Assembly (NCBI RefSeq): GCF_000520015.2
Contig: NZ_CP007044.2
Coordinates: forward strand, 744,001 to 808,000
Direction: 5' to 3'
Source: Chania multitudinisentens RB-25
GTDB lineage: Bacteria > Pseudomonadota > Gammaproteobacteria > Enterobacterales > Enterobacteriaceae
DNA length: 64,000 bases
Below are positions 7,891-17,074 of this stretch, piece by piece. Each line of letters begins with the position of its first letter. Position 1 is the first letter of the stretch. Both the position numbers and the translations under genes were made by a program. The notes beneath the pieces were generated by a model. The model saw only the letters and a program-made list of their open reading frames with translations, ran no database searches and was not told the origin of the DNA.

Positions 7891-10503
7891 CTAGGCCGTA
7901 GCCTCTTCCAGAATAAAGTCCGGTTCTTTACCGGCAACGCTTTGCGGAATAAATGACAATACCCAGGCGGTTAGAGTAGCCAAACCGGCAAGAATACTGC
8001 GCACGATGGGCGGTGAATAATCCGCCATGCGTGTGTAACCGTGGATACCCAGCGTCAACACATCCCGCAGGCTTTCCACGGGTTTATCTTCAGGAAATCC
8101 ATCCTGCCACAGTGCCCACGTATCAGCGCGCGCAAAGGTACACTGAATAAATTCAATCTGTTGATGGACCGAAAGCTTGTCCAAACGAACCCCAACATGG
8201 CAGCCGCTAACACGCGTCACCAGACAGGGAAAGCTGAACTCCTGCTGGCCCCGTTTGAGCAGCAACAGCACCCGATGCCCTTCTTGCAAGCCTATAGCCA
8301 CACGCATTTCGAGGCCAACGCCACCGTCAGAGTAATCGCGCAATGTGCCTGGGAACAGATGACCATCGGCCTTTGCCAACGCCGCGGGCATGGCAATTTC
8401 CACTCGATGCGAGCGGCGCATCTGTTTGACTTCTACCGCCACGGCAATGGCCCCCCCCAGAATGAGCATGTTGTAAAAAACCCATACCAGGTTGAGTACT
8501 ACCGTCATGATTTCATCGGCCGGGCCGAAGACCAAACGCCACAGACCGAACCCAATACCCGCCAGATTCAGGATCACCAGGCACAGATAAGGCCGGGTAA
8601 TCACCCAGTCGAAATAGTCCTCTACCGCCAAACCGCCTTTGGCCGTTACGTTAAATTTGTCTTGATGGGGGTTGAACAACGCCGCCGCCGTCGGCCTGGC
8701 GATATACCAGGCCAAAACGGTTTCATAGATTTCACCCCAGAAAGAATAGCGATATTTGCCCTGCATACGTGAACTGGTCAGGCTGGCATGGATCATGTGG
8801 GGCAGCACGTATAAGGCAATCGCCAGTGCAGGGGCATAAATGATATAGGCGTGCAGCAGCAGGAATACCAAAGGCGCCAGCAGGAAAACCAGACGCGGGC
8901 CACCGGAAAAAAAGTGCAGCATCGCATTGGCATAACACAATCGCTGCCCGATTTTGAGCCCCTTGCCCGCCAGGGGATTATCCAACCGAAAGATCTGCGC
9001 CATGCCGCGCGCCCAGCGAATACGCTGGCCAACGTGTGCTGCCAGGCTTTCTGTTGCTAACCCGGCAGCCTGCGGAATGCGGATATACGCTGAATTGTAG
9101 CCAAGGCGATGCAAACGCAATGAGGTATGCGCATCCTCGGTAACGGTTTCCACTGCGATACCGCCAATTTCATCCAGCGCGCTGCGGCGCAATACCGCAC
9201 AAGAACCGCAGAAGAAGGTCGCATCCCACATATCATTACCGTCTTGCACCAACCCGTAAAACAGGGTGCCTTCATTAGGTGTTTGACGGAAACGGCCAAG
9301 ATTACGTTCGAAAGGATCTGGCGAAAAAAAGTGGTGTGGCGTTTGCAGCATCGCCAGGTTTTTCTCTTTTAAAAACCACCCCATAGTCAGTTGCAGGAAA
9401 GAACGCGTAGAGACATGGTCACAGTCGAAGATAGCCACAAACTCCCCCGTGGCCTGCTTCAACGCGTGATTGATGTTGCCCGCTTTCGCGTGTTCATGCG
9501 TGGCCCGCGCGATGTAATTCACACCCAGTTCTTCAGCGAATGCTTTGAACTCTGGCCGATTGCCATCATCAAGAATGTAGATATTAAGCTTGTCTTTCGG
9601 CCAGTCGATACCTAGCGCGGCATAAATGGTCGGTTTAACCACGCCCAAATCTTCGTTGTAGGTCGGCACCATCAGATCCACCACTGGCCAGATGCTGATA
9701 TCCTCAGGCATTGGCATGGGCTGACGATTCAGCGGCCATACGGTCTGGAAGTAACACAATACCAGCACCGCCCAGGCATAGGTTTCTGCGGCCAGCAGCA
9801 ACAGGCCACAGACCAGGCTGAAAGTATCCCCCCAGTTCAGCGTTTCGGTATAGCGCCACCATAAATAACGGCTGGAAACGGTCAACGACAACACAATCAG
9901 CATCATGCTGGGTAAGCGCCCCGGTAAACGGCGCACGATCATGGCCACGCTCCACAGGAGCAACACAAAGATAAACTGTGCCCATAATTCAAAAGGTTGA
10001 GAAATACATAATAACGCCATCAGGGCGGCAAACACGCCAGCGATCATCAACAAAATCCCCCGAGCGCGTCGGCTCAGCCGGTTGAAACGCTGGCGCAAAC
10101 GCTGCCCGGATTCAGCTTCTTGTATTCGCTGTGGAACACTTTTCAGCACTTTGATATAACGCTGCCGCAGACGTTGCCAGCCAGCAAAATAGTGGCGTAC
10201 CTTCGCTTTCGGTGCCGAACTGCGGTAAGTCAGCAACAGCCATGCGGCCTGCAACAGGTAACGCAATCCGTCTGCTGGCCGTGGGCGATTTGGTGGAATA
10301 TGAGGAAACCAATAATCACGGTTGCCCCTGATCCGCTGCCAGGCAGGCGATTCAAACCGTAGAAAAATCCAGGCCAGCACAATCACCAACGTATTGACGA
10401 AAGCACTAAAGGGCGAAGCCCCTTTCATCCAATAAGCCCGATAACGCGCCTGCACAGCCTGATAAACGAGCAGGTTCAGCAACCAGCTCAGTAGCCAGTT
10501 CAT
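7891..10503 (-). CDS. bcsA: Cellulose synthase catalytic subunit BcsA (UDP-forming, c-di-GMP activated)
   Basis: This inner-membrane family-2 glycosyltransferase polymerises UDP-glucose into beta-1,4-glucan and threads it through its own channel. Visible motifs, numbered from the chosen start, are DDG at about 312, DCD at 360-362, TED at 455-457 and QRIRW at 493-497, which make up the processive GT2 active site. A PilZ domain begins near RRSHR (about residue 700) and carries the RxxxR c-di-GMP motif. The start chosen is the ATG at 10503 (MNWLLSWLLN), whose ATG overlaps the bcsQ TGA as ATGA. An ATG 30 bp further upstream is possible but would extend further into bcsQ without homology. The resulting 870 residues match E. 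coli BcsA (872). Confidence 0.97.
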   Translation of the reverse strand: MNWLLSWLLNLLVYQAVQARYRAYWMKGASPFSAFVNTLVIVLAWIFLRFESPAWQRIRGNRDYWFPHIPPNRPRPADGLRYLLQAAWLLLTYRSSAPKAKVRHYFAGWQRLRQRYIKVLKSVPQRIQEAESGQRLRQRFNRLSRRARGILLMIAGVFAALMALLCISQPFELWAQFIFVLLLWSVAMIVRRLPGRLPSMMLIVLSLTVSSRYLWWRYTETLNWGDTFSLVCGLLLLAAETYAWAVLVLCYFQTVWPLNRQPMPMPEDISIWPVVDLMVPTYNEDLGVVKPTIYAALGIDWPKDKLNIYILDDGNRPEFKAFAEELGVNYIARATHEHAKAGNINHALKQATGEFVAIFDCDHVSTRSFLQLTMGWFLKEKNLAMLQTPHHFFSPDPFERNLGRFRQTPNEGTLFYGLVQDGNDMWDATFFCGSCAVLRRSALDEIGGIAVETVTEDAHTSLRLHRLGYNSAYIRIPQAAGLATESLAAHVGQRIRWARGMAQIFRLDNPLAGKGLKIGQRLCYANAMLHFFSGGPRLVFLLAPLVFLLLHAYIIYAPALAIALYVLPHMIHASLTSSRMQGKYRYSFWGEIYETVLAWYIARPTAAALFNPHQDKFNVTAKGGLAVEDYFDWVITRPYLCLVILNLAGIGFGLWRLVFGPADEIMTVVLNLVWVFYNMLILGGAIAVAVEVKQMRRSHRVEIAMPAALAKADGHLFPGTLRDYSDGGVGLEMRVAIGLQEGHRVLLLLKRGQQEFSFPCLVTRVSGCHVGVRLDKLSVHQQIEFIQCTFARADTWALWQDGFPEDKPVESLRDVLTLGIHGYTRMADYSPPIVRSILAGLATLTAWVLSFIPQSVAGKEPDFILEEATA

Positions 10504-11237
10504 ACCGCCTCTTCCTGCAAATGGATCAGGCACCAGTTAGCCAGTGTCAAAACCTCTTCAGCAGCCAGGCTCTCTGGCCGGTATTCTCCCAACGGCTGCT
10601 TGGCGGCCAGCGCTTCCGCTAATGCTTCATCGCGGTGCACGATCAGGGGCAACAACCCACCCAACGTTTGCAGCCACCATTGATGCAAATCTTCCTGCAA
10701 TTGGCTGGCAGCAGAGTAATAATTAATCAGGAAGTGGCATGGGGTGGGCAAAGACTGCTGATGCAGGCGAGCATGGCAATTGGCATCGGGATTAATCACT
10801 AAAAGGATACTGTCTGCCAACGCTAACTGTTGTTGTTGCAGAGGATTATTACCGGCCGGAATATCCAGCAATATCCAGCGATACTGTTTTGATGCTTTGA
10901 TTTGTTTTAGAAAATCCCGCCAACGCCCAGGGTTTTCAAGGCACTGCTGTTGCAGGTTCAATTGTTCAGCCAGGTTTAAACGACCAAATGGCAGGAAATC
11001 GAGGTTTTTGCAGTAACGCATCGCGCCTTGCTGCCAGTGAGCGCCGTCCGATTCGGCCCGTGCCCAGCCGCGTGTTTGTTCAAAAGGGGTATTGAAATGC
11101 AAGCACAGCAAATTATCTGGCGAAAAGTCAATCGCCAGTACCGGCTCCCCCAATTCCTGCAATGCCCAAGCAAGCGCGGCCAATAAGGAGGTTGTCCCTG
11201 TGCCGCCCCGCACTCCCTGCAATGCAATCACCGACAT
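10500..11237 (-). CDS. bcsQ: Cellulose biosynthesis protein BcsQ (MinD/ParA-like ATPase)
   Basis: BcsQ is a SIMIBI-class ATPase that places the cellulose machinery at the cell pole and assembles with BcsR and BcsE. The 245 residues contain a deviant P-loop near the N-terminus (GVRGGTGTTS, residues 8-17), AIDFSPDNLL (Switch I region) and LLDIPAG (Walker B-like). The reading frame is intact, unlike the premature stop known from some E. coli K-12 strains. It is 3 bp after bcsR and overlaps bcsA by ATGA. Confidence 0.95.
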   Translation of the reverse strand: MSVIALQGVRGGTGTTSLLAALAWALQELGEPVLAIDFSPDNLLCLHFNTPFEQTRGWARAESDGAHWQQGAMRYCKNLDFLPFGRLNLAEQLNLQQQCLENPGRWRDFLKQIKASKQYRWILLDIPAGNNPLQQQQLALADSILLVINPDANCHARLHQQSLPTPCHFLINYYSAASQLQEDLHQWWLQTLGGLLPLIVHRDEALAEALAAKQPLGEYRPESLAAEEVLTLANWCLIHLQEEAV

Positions 11238-11240
11238 AAA

Positions 11241-11438
11241 TCAACGGCTCCCCGTTTTTTGCGCTAATTCGGCTAACAATGGCCAGCGCCCCATCATTTT
11301 TGTTAAACGTTCCTGGCGCAAAATATCAACGTAATTTAATTCAGGTAAAGAGAACGCGAGGCTTAAGGCCACTAAATCATCTTGCATCTCTGGCTGCTGC
11401 GCCAATGTTCGGAAATGTGATAAATCGCTCTTATTCAT
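11241..11438 (-). CDS. bcsR: Cellulose biosynthesis protein BcsR
   Basis: This 65-residue protein matches the YhjR/BcsR family: LSHFRTLAQQPEMQDDLVALSL near the start, then PELNYVDILRQERL and a MGRWPLL segment. In E. coli BcsR stabilises BcsQ and forms with it and BcsE the cytoplasmic regulatory complex of the secretion system. It is the first gene of the minus-strand bcs operon and lies 3 bp before bcsQ. Its start faces the divergent bcsE gene. Confidence 0.93.
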   Translation of the reverse strand: MNKSDLSHFRTLAQQPEMQDDLVALSLAFSLPELNYVDILRQERLTKMMGRWPLLAELAQKTGSR

Positions 11439-11634
11439 TCTACCGCCTCAATAAATTAGGCTAATGTTAAATGACTATAGCAACGATTCAGAGAAAAATA
11501 GCCAATAAGATGAATTTTAACGGGTATTATTAACACAGGTCAGAGAAGCCTGTTATTCTGGCATCAACGTTACGGTTTTTCAGTGGCTGAATCTGTCTGA
11601 TCCACGGCATTTTCGACAAAAGTAGAATAAATCC
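11439..11634. promoter_or_regulatory. Divergent bcsR / bcsE intergenic region
   Basis: This 196-bp A+T-rich gap separates two outward-reading cellulose operons and must hold both promoters. I could not assign -35/-10 boxes with confidence. ACAGG and CCTGT around 11535-11553 form a short inverted repeat. Confidence 0.5.
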
Positions 11635-13197
11635 ATGGCGCACACTTTTTTATTAGGTATCCGGCATGTTTGGGAAGAACTGTCGGTAATACAGTCCCCA
11701 GGTTTTTACTGGGTTAATATTGATCGACAAGCCGATGCAAATCTATTTTGCCGGCAAGTTATTGCTGCTCAAACCGCAGACAGCCTATTAGCGCTGATTT
11801 GCTGCGGTGATAATCCCAGCAATGTGATGGCTGACCTCTCTTCCCCCGCAGTAGCAAAACTACCCCTGTATACCTTGCCGGAAAAAAAGGCTGCATTATT
11901 GTGCTTATGCGATGATTTGGTACGGGCGCTAAATCCCAAAAATCGTCTGTTAATCCTGTTGGCACCGGCTAATGCATGGCGAGCTTTCACCGACAACCAA
12001 CTTAGCGTGTGGGCATCTAATACCGCAAAATGGTTGCGCCAACGACAGTGCTCACTGGTTATCCTCAGCCACGGCAGCGGCGTCAATAGGCTCCGAGTCC
12101 AACTTAGCATCGAGCATCACACTCTCAACGGATTAGCCAGCCTGCAATGGCAGCAAGACAGCGCACAATATTTGGTTAACTGGTGGAGCACCGGGCACAG
12201 TATCAATGCCAACCAATTGATCACGCTGCATAGAACCCCGCAGGACTGGCAGGCCGCCGAGGAAAGCGACGCATCGTTCCCCAACCAGATCGTCAACGAT
12301 GAAAACCGCTACTTGTCGGAGCAATCCATTCTGGAAGGGGCTCCCCCCTTATCGGTTAACTGGCAACTGTTTGAAGACAGCACTCTCCTGGCTCAGCAAG
12401 GTATGAAAGCCATGGCGGCCACGCTGATTTTTGCTCTGTATCAGAGTGAGCAAATCGACACGCTGGCTCACCTCATCCACGATCTGCGCCGCCACCGCGG
12501 GAACAGCCTGAAAATCGTGGTGCGCGAAATGAGCGCCAGCCTGCGTTACAGTGATGAACGTCTATTGCTGGCCTGCGGAGCCAACCTGATTGTTCCCCAC
12601 ATCGCACCGCTTTCAAGTTTTTTGACCATGTTGGAAGGGATTCAGGGTCATAGCTTATCACGCCATATTCCCGCCGATATTGACGCTCTGATCTCTGGAT
12701 TGCGACCGTTACAGATGAAAGGTTATCTGCCACTGGAAGATTTCAGCAAGGCAGTGATTTCGTTGATGGAAAATACGCTGTTGCCGGAAGATGGCAAAGG
12801 AGTGATGGTCGCACTGCGCCCCGTTCCTGGCCTTAGCGCCCGCCAATCCATCACGCTATGCCATCAGCGCCGCTTCGGCGACGTCATGACCGTGGCCCAG
12901 AATCGGTTGTTCCTGTTTCTTTCCACTTGCCGGATTAACGATCTGGATACTGCGCTGAAATTCATCTTCCGGCTCCCTGTATCCGAAGCTTTCAGCAATT
13001 GGGTGGTCTGGCATCAGGATGTGGATATCACCATTCAAATAAAACGATTGGCGCAAAACATCGAATTGACACAGTCTGCTATCAAACATGTAAAAACAGC
13101 CGCTAAAAAGACCGCAGTTGTTTTCGAAGAAGAGCAGACAGAAGAACGCCGCCAACCAATCCCTTTTACTTTATTAAGCCGTGAGCCGAAGGAGTAA
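11635..13197 (+). CDS. bcsE: Cellulose biosynthesis c-di-GMP-binding protein BcsE
   Basis: BcsE is the cytosolic c-di-GMP sensor that raises cellulose output and binds BcsRQ and BcsF. The 520-residue protein (E. coli 523) carries the GIL domain signature in its C-terminal third: QRRFGDVMTVAQNRLFLFLS includes the RxGD motif (RFGD) that binds the dinucleotide. Upstream parts correspond to the degenerate receiver and NTPase-like domains. It is the first gene of the plus-strand bcsEFG operon. Confidence 0.95.
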   Translation: MAHTFLLGIRHVWEELSVIQSPGFYWVNIDRQADANLFCRQVIAAQTADSLLALICCGDNPSNVMADLSSPAVAKLPLYTLPEKKAALLCLCDDLVRALNPKNRLLILLAPANAWRAFTDNQLSVWASNTAKWLRQRQCSLVILSHGSGVNRLRVQLSIEHHTLNGLASLQWQQDSAQYLVNWWSTGHSINANQLITLHRTPQDWQAAEESDASFPNQIVNDENRYLSEQSILEGAPPLSVNWQLFEDSTLLAQQGMKAMAATLIFALYQSEQIDTLAHLIHDLRRHRGNSLKIVVREMSASLRYSDERLLLACGANLIVPHIAPLSSFLTMLEGIQGHSLSRHIPADIDALISGLRPLQMKGYLPLEDFSKAVISLMENTLLPEDGKGVMVALRPVPGLSARQSITLCHQRRFGDVMTVAQNRLFLFLSTCRINDLDTALKFIFRLPVSEAFSNWVVWHQDVDITIQIKRLAQNIELTQSAIKHVKTAAKKTAVVFEEEQTEERRQPIPFTLLSREPKE

Positions 13198-13199
13198 GT

Positions 13200-13406
13200 A
13201 TGCTTAATATCAACGATATCATGCAATTGGCACTCCTATGCGCGATAATCTTTCTCCCTCTGGGATATGCTCTGCATCGCAGCTTCCCAAATTGGTTTAA
13301 AAATTGGCAAAACCGTTTGTTATCGCCGCGCTATTTGAAGCCAGCAGGGCTATGGGTGCGCGAAGGTTCTTCCTCTCAGATTAAGCGTAAAAACCGTAAT
13401 GAATAA
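13200..13406 (+). CDS. bcsF: Cellulose biosynthesis membrane protein BcsF
   Basis: This small protein (68 residues) has one membrane helix (about residues 7-25, LALLCAIIFLPLGYAL) and a basic cytoplasmic tail ending KRKNRNE. BcsF recruits BcsE to the membrane and works with BcsG in phosphoethanolamine cellulose production. It starts 2 bp after the bcsE stop and overlaps the bcsG start by 8 bp. Confidence 0.92.
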   Translation: MLNINDIMQLALLCAIIFLPLGYALHRSFPNWFKNWQNRLLSPRYLKPAGLWVREGSSSQIKRKNRNE

Positions 13407-15051
13407 AATCACGCAACCTGAACACACTCTGTGGCGCAACTGGCGCGGCCTCAGCGGTTGGAATTTTTACTTCTTAACCAAATTCGCCCTGTTGTGGTTT
13501 GGTTATCTGAATTTCCATGCACTGCCAAACCTGGTGTTCATGGCATTTTTATTGATGCCGATCCCCTCGCCTCGTCTGCACCGCTGGCGGCATATTATTG
13601 CCATTCCTATCGGTATCGGCCTGTTCTACCACGACACTTGGCTGCCCGGCATTAACAGCATCATCAGCCAAGGTTCACAGCTCACCAGTTTCAGCCCCCA
13701 GTACCTGCTTGAGCTGACCAACCGCTTTATCAACTGGCAGATGGTGGGGGTCGCCTTTGTGATGCTGATTGCCTACCAGTTCCTGGCGCAATGGATAAGA
13801 GTCACTGCGTTTACCGTGACTGCTCTGGTATGGTTGAACGTGGTCAATATGACAGATCCGGCGATGGCATGGTTGCCAACCAACAATACAGCCTCAGCAT
13901 CAAGTCCTGTTGCCGCACAGGCAGACAAAGCCGCACCAGGCAATGAATCACAGCCCGTGACTAATGGCCCGCCGACCAATGCGAACCTCACGGCTTATCT
14001 GGAACAGTTTTACGATCAGGAGAAAGCCCGCGCCACCACGTTCCCGACCACATTACCAGCCGACGCACAGCCGTTCGATGTGTTGATCATCAACATCTGC
14101 TCGCTCTCCTGGGCAGACCTGGAAGCAACTAATCTGCAAAACCATCCGCTGTGGGCGAAGATGGATATCATGTTCACCCGTTTCAACTCAGCAACCGCTT
14201 ACAGTGGCCCGGCAGCCATCCGTCTGCTGCGCGCCAGCTGCGGCCAACCTTCACACCACGATCTTTATCAACCCGCCAATCAGCAATGCTACCTGTTTGA
14301 TAATCTGGCTAAACTCGGATTTAAACAGCAACTGATGCTGGATCATTCAGGCGTGTTTGGCGATTACCTGAAAAACCTGCGCGCGGAGGGTGACCTGCAA
14401 GCGCCGCTGATGTCACAAGCGGGTATCAGCAATGAACTAGCCTCATTTGATGGTGAACCGATCTATAACGATCTGGAGTTACTCAACCGCTGGCTCGATC
14501 AGCAGAAAAAGGGCACTGATGCCCGTACAGCCACCTTCTTCAACCTTATCCCATTGCACGACGGTAACCGGTTTGTGGGTGCCAACAAAGGGGCGGATTA
14601 CCAGCCTCGTGCGCAAAAGCTGTTGGATCAGTTAAGCAGTTTCCTGGATGAACTACAGCAGTCTGGGCGTAAAGTGATGGTAGTGATCGTACCGGAACAT
14701 GGCGCGGCACTGGTGGGTGACAAGATGCAAATGTCTGGCCTGCGTGATATTCCAAGCCCGAATATTACTCATACGCCGGTGGGCATCAAACTGATCGGCA
14801 TGCAGGCACCGCATCTGGGCAGCCCGCTTGAGATAAAAACACCGAGCAGCTATCTGGCCATTTCCGAGCTGGTTTCCAGGCTGGTTGATGGCAAAGTTTT
14901 TAATGCGCCCAGCGTTGATTGGCAAGCGCTCACTCAGGGGCTACCACAGACTGACGTTATCTCTGAGAACGACAATGCCATCGTGATGCAATATCAGGGT
15001 AAACCCTATATCCGCCTCAATGGAGGCGACTGGGTCCCTTACCCGCAATAA
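13399..15051 (+). CDS. bcsG: Cellulose phosphoethanolamine transferase BcsG
   Basis: BcsG moves phosphoethanolamine from phosphatidylethanolamine onto cellulose in the periplasm. The 550 residues comprise four or five N-terminal membrane helices (about 20-160), a Pro/Ala-rich linker (about 165-200) and an alkaline-phosphatase-fold domain. Catalytic landmarks seen are LIINICSLSW (zinc-binding Cys) and NSATAYSGPAAIRLLR (nucleophile Ser), with VPEHGAALVGD late in the domain as the metal-binding segment. It is the last gene of bcsEFG and is followed by a terminator. Confidence 0.96.
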   Translation: MNKITQPEHTLWRNWRGLSGWNFYFLTKFALLWFGYLNFHALPNLVFMAFLLMPIPSPRLHRWRHIIAIPIGIGLFYHDTWLPGINSIISQGSQLTSFSPQYLLELTNRFINWQMVGVAFVMLIAYQFLAQWIRVTAFTVTALVWLNVVNMTDPAMAWLPTNNTASASSPVAAQADKAAPGNESQPVTNGPPTNANLTAYLEQFYDQEKARATTFPTTLPADAQPFDVLIINICSLSWADLEATNLQNHPLWAKMDIMFTRFNSATAYSGPAAIRLLRASCGQPSHHDLYQPANQQCYLFDNLAKLGFKQQLMLDHSGVFGDYLKNLRAEGDLQAPLMSQAGISNELASFDGEPIYNDLELLNRWLDQQKKGTDARTATFFNLIPLHDGNRFVGANKGADYQPRAQKLLDQLSSFLDELQQSGRKVMVVIVPEHGAALVGDKMQMSGLRDIPSPNITHTPVGIKLIGMQAPHLGSPLEIKTPSSYLAISELVSRLVDGKVFNAPSVDWQALTQGLPQTDVISENDNAIVMQYQGKPYIRLNGGDWVPYPQ

Positions 15052-15065
15052 AAAACCATTTTTGC

Positions 15066-15093
15066 AGGCACGCTTTAAAGCGTGCCTCTTTTA
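15066..15093 (+). terminator. Intrinsic terminator after bcsG
   Basis: GGCACGCTTT and AAAGCGTGCC form a perfect 10-bp stem with almost no loop, followed by CTTTTAT. It ends the bcsEFG transcript and lies 3 bp before the convergent dppF stop, so it may also limit dpp read-through. Confidence 0.85.
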
Positions 15094-15095
15094 TC

Positions 15096-16085
15096 TCAGT
15101 TGCCTGATGTTTCATCCTGATCGACAGCAAAACACGCGACTCTCTGCTCACCGTACTGCTTCAATTGCGGTTGCAACTGTGCACAAGTGCCAAAAGCGCG
15201 GCGGCAGCGAGCGTTGAAGGCACAGCCCGGCGGTGGGTTCATCGGGCTTGGCAACTCACCGGTCAGCTTGATGCGTTCACGGCGCATATCCGGGTTCAGG
15301 CGCGGCGTCGCGGAAAGCAACGCCTGCGTGTACGGATGCCGTGGGTTATTGAAGATCGCCTCCTTACTGCCTTTCTCCACACAGCGGCCAAGATACATCA
15401 CCATCACTTCATCAGCGATATGCTCAACCACCGACAAGTCGTGGGAAATAAACACATAAGACAACCCCAGTTCCTGCTGCAAGTCCATCATCAGGTTCAA
15501 CACCTGCGCACGCACCGAAACATCAAGCGCGGATACCGGTTCATCCGCAATGACCACATCCGGGTTGAGCATCAGCCCACGGGCGATAGCAATACGCTGC
15601 CGCTGCCCGCCAGAAAACATATGCGGGTAACGATCGTAATGTTCGGTTTTCAGGCCGACTTTCGCCATCATCGCCAGCGCCTTCTCGCGCCGTTCGGCGT
15701 TGCTCAGCGGGGTATTGATCAGCAGTGGCTCCTCAAGGATCTGCCCGACCTTTTTACGCGGGTTAAGCGATCCGTAAGGATTCTGGAACACGATCTGAAT
15801 CTTCTGCCGCCGCAGTTTTTCCGCCGTCACGTCCGGCTTTAATAGATCTTGCCCCTGATAGTACAGCTCACCGCCGGTTGGTACTTCGATCATCGTCAGC
15901 AGGCGGCCCAGCGTAGATTTGCCACAGCCGGATTCCCCAACCACGGCTAACGTTTTGCCGCGCTCAAGCGTGAAAGAGACACCGTCCAACGCTTTCACCA
16001 ACTGCTCTGGGGCAAACATCCCCTTCTTGACCGGGTAATGTTTTTTCAGGTCAATCGCCTGAAGTAAAGGTTGATTCTGGCTCAT
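15096..16085 (-). CDS. dppF: Dipeptide ABC transporter ATP-binding protein DppF
   Basis: DppF is one of the two ATPases of the dipeptide importer. In its 329 residues the Walker A motif is GESGCGKST, the ABC signature is FSGGQRQR, and Walker B leads into DEPVSALD. The C-terminal oligopeptide/dipeptide extension has the CAFNARC...C cysteine cluster that binds an iron-sulfur centre in this subfamily. Its ATG overlaps the dppD stop by 4 bp. It is the last gene of dppABCDF. Confidence 0.96.
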   Translation of the reverse strand: MSQNQPLLQAIDLKKHYPVKKGMFAPEQLVKALDGVSFTLERGKTLAVVGESGCGKSTLGRLLTMIEVPTGGELYYQGQDLLKPDVTAEKLRRQKIQIVFQNPYGSLNPRKKVGQILEEPLLINTPLSNAERREKALAMMAKVGLKTEHYDRYPHMFSGGQRQRIAIARGLMLNPDVVIADEPVSALDVSVRAQVLNLMMDLQQELGLSYVFISHDLSVVEHIADEVMVMYLGRCVEKGSKEAIFNNPRHPYTQALLSATPRLNPDMRRERIKLTGELPSPMNPPPGCAFNARCRRAFGTCAQLQPQLKQYGEQRVACFAVDQDETSGN

Positions 16086-17062
16086 ACGGTTGGCCTCCCC
16101 GCATCATCCAGCGGTGTGTGACATTTAACCTGGCGACCGGGAATACTGCGCAATTCCGGTTCTTCTGTACGGCAACGCTCGTTGGCATATGGGCAACGCG
16201 GGTTAAGCAAACAGCCTTCTGGCCGATCGTATTTCCCCGGCACCACCCCCGGCAATGACGCCAAACGCGCTTTATCGGCGGCAAATTCCGGCAGAGCACG
16301 CAACAACGCTTGCGTATACGGATGGCGTGGCGCATGGAAAATTTCTGCGGCCTGACCTGACTCCACCACTTGCCCAGCATACATCACAATAATGTGATGC
16401 GCCGCTTCGGCCACCAGGGCCAGATCGTGAGTGATCAGCAGCAATGCCATATTTTCGCGCTGTTGCAATTCCAGCAACAGTTCGATGATTTGTGCCTGAA
16501 TGGTCACATCAAGCGCGGTGGTCGGCTCATCAGCAATCAGCAGTTTTGGCCGGCAGGCGATCGCCATGGCGATCATCACACGCTGGCTCATCCCGCCGGA
16601 AAGCTGATGCGGATACACATCCAACCGCGAAGCCGGATCGGGAATGCCCACTTGGGTCAGAAGATCGATCGCACGCTGGCGACGGGTGCGGCGGTTACCG
16701 CCTTGGTGCACCTTCAACGCCTCCATAATCTGGTAACCCACGGTATAGCAGGGATTCAGGCTGGTCATCGGGTCCTGGAAAATCATCGCGACTTCGGAAC
16801 CCACCAACTGGCGGCGCTCCTTTTCGGAGATTTTGCGCAGATCCTGACCGTTGAATTCCAGTTTATCGGCCATCACCTTGCCGGGATAATCAATCAGCCC
16901 CATGATCGCCAGCGAACTGACCGATTTGCCGGAACCGGATTCACCGACAATCCCCACCACCTGACCTTGTTCCACACTGTAACTGATGCGGTCTACCGCG
17001 CGGAACGGCGCACCTTCGTCACCAAAGTGCACCGACAGCTTGTCTACATTCAATAATGCCAT
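16082..17062 (-). CDS. dppD: Dipeptide ABC transporter ATP-binding protein DppD
   Basis: DppD is the second ATPase of the dipeptide importer (326 residues). Walker A is GESGSGKS, the signature is LSGGMSQR, and DEPTTALDV follows Walker B. The C-terminal CLLNPRCPYANERC cluster is the family's oligo_HPY extension. It lies 12 bp after dppC and overlaps dppF by 4 bp. Confidence 0.96.
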   Translation of the reverse strand: MALLNVDKLSVHFGDEGAPFRAVDRISYSVEQGQVVGIVGESGSGKSVSSLAIMGLIDYPGKVMADKLEFNGQDLRKISEKERRQLVGSEVAMIFQDPMTSLNPCYTVGYQIMEALKVHQGGNRRTRRQRAIDLLTQVGIPDPASRLDVYPHQLSGGMSQRVMIAMAIACRPKLLIADEPTTALDVTIQAQIIELLLELQQRENMALLLITHDLALVAEAAHHIIVMYAGQVVESGQAAEIFHAPRHPYTQALLRALPEFAADKARLASLPGVVPGKYDRPEGCLLNPRCPYANERCRTEEPELRSIPGRQVKCHTPLDDAGRPTV

Positions 17063-17074
17063 GATCCGGCCCTC

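Noticed and set aside
8041..8772. 243-codon plus-strand frame inside bcsA
   Set aside because: Opposite-strand shadow of a highly conserved gene; the encoded sequence is His/Gln/Arg-rich without known motifs.
15165..15842. 225-codon plus-strand frame inside dppF (and a similar 228-codon one at 16370-17056 in dppD)
   Set aside because: Both arise at the same place in the two homologous ATPase genes, as expected of antisense shadows of conserved codons.
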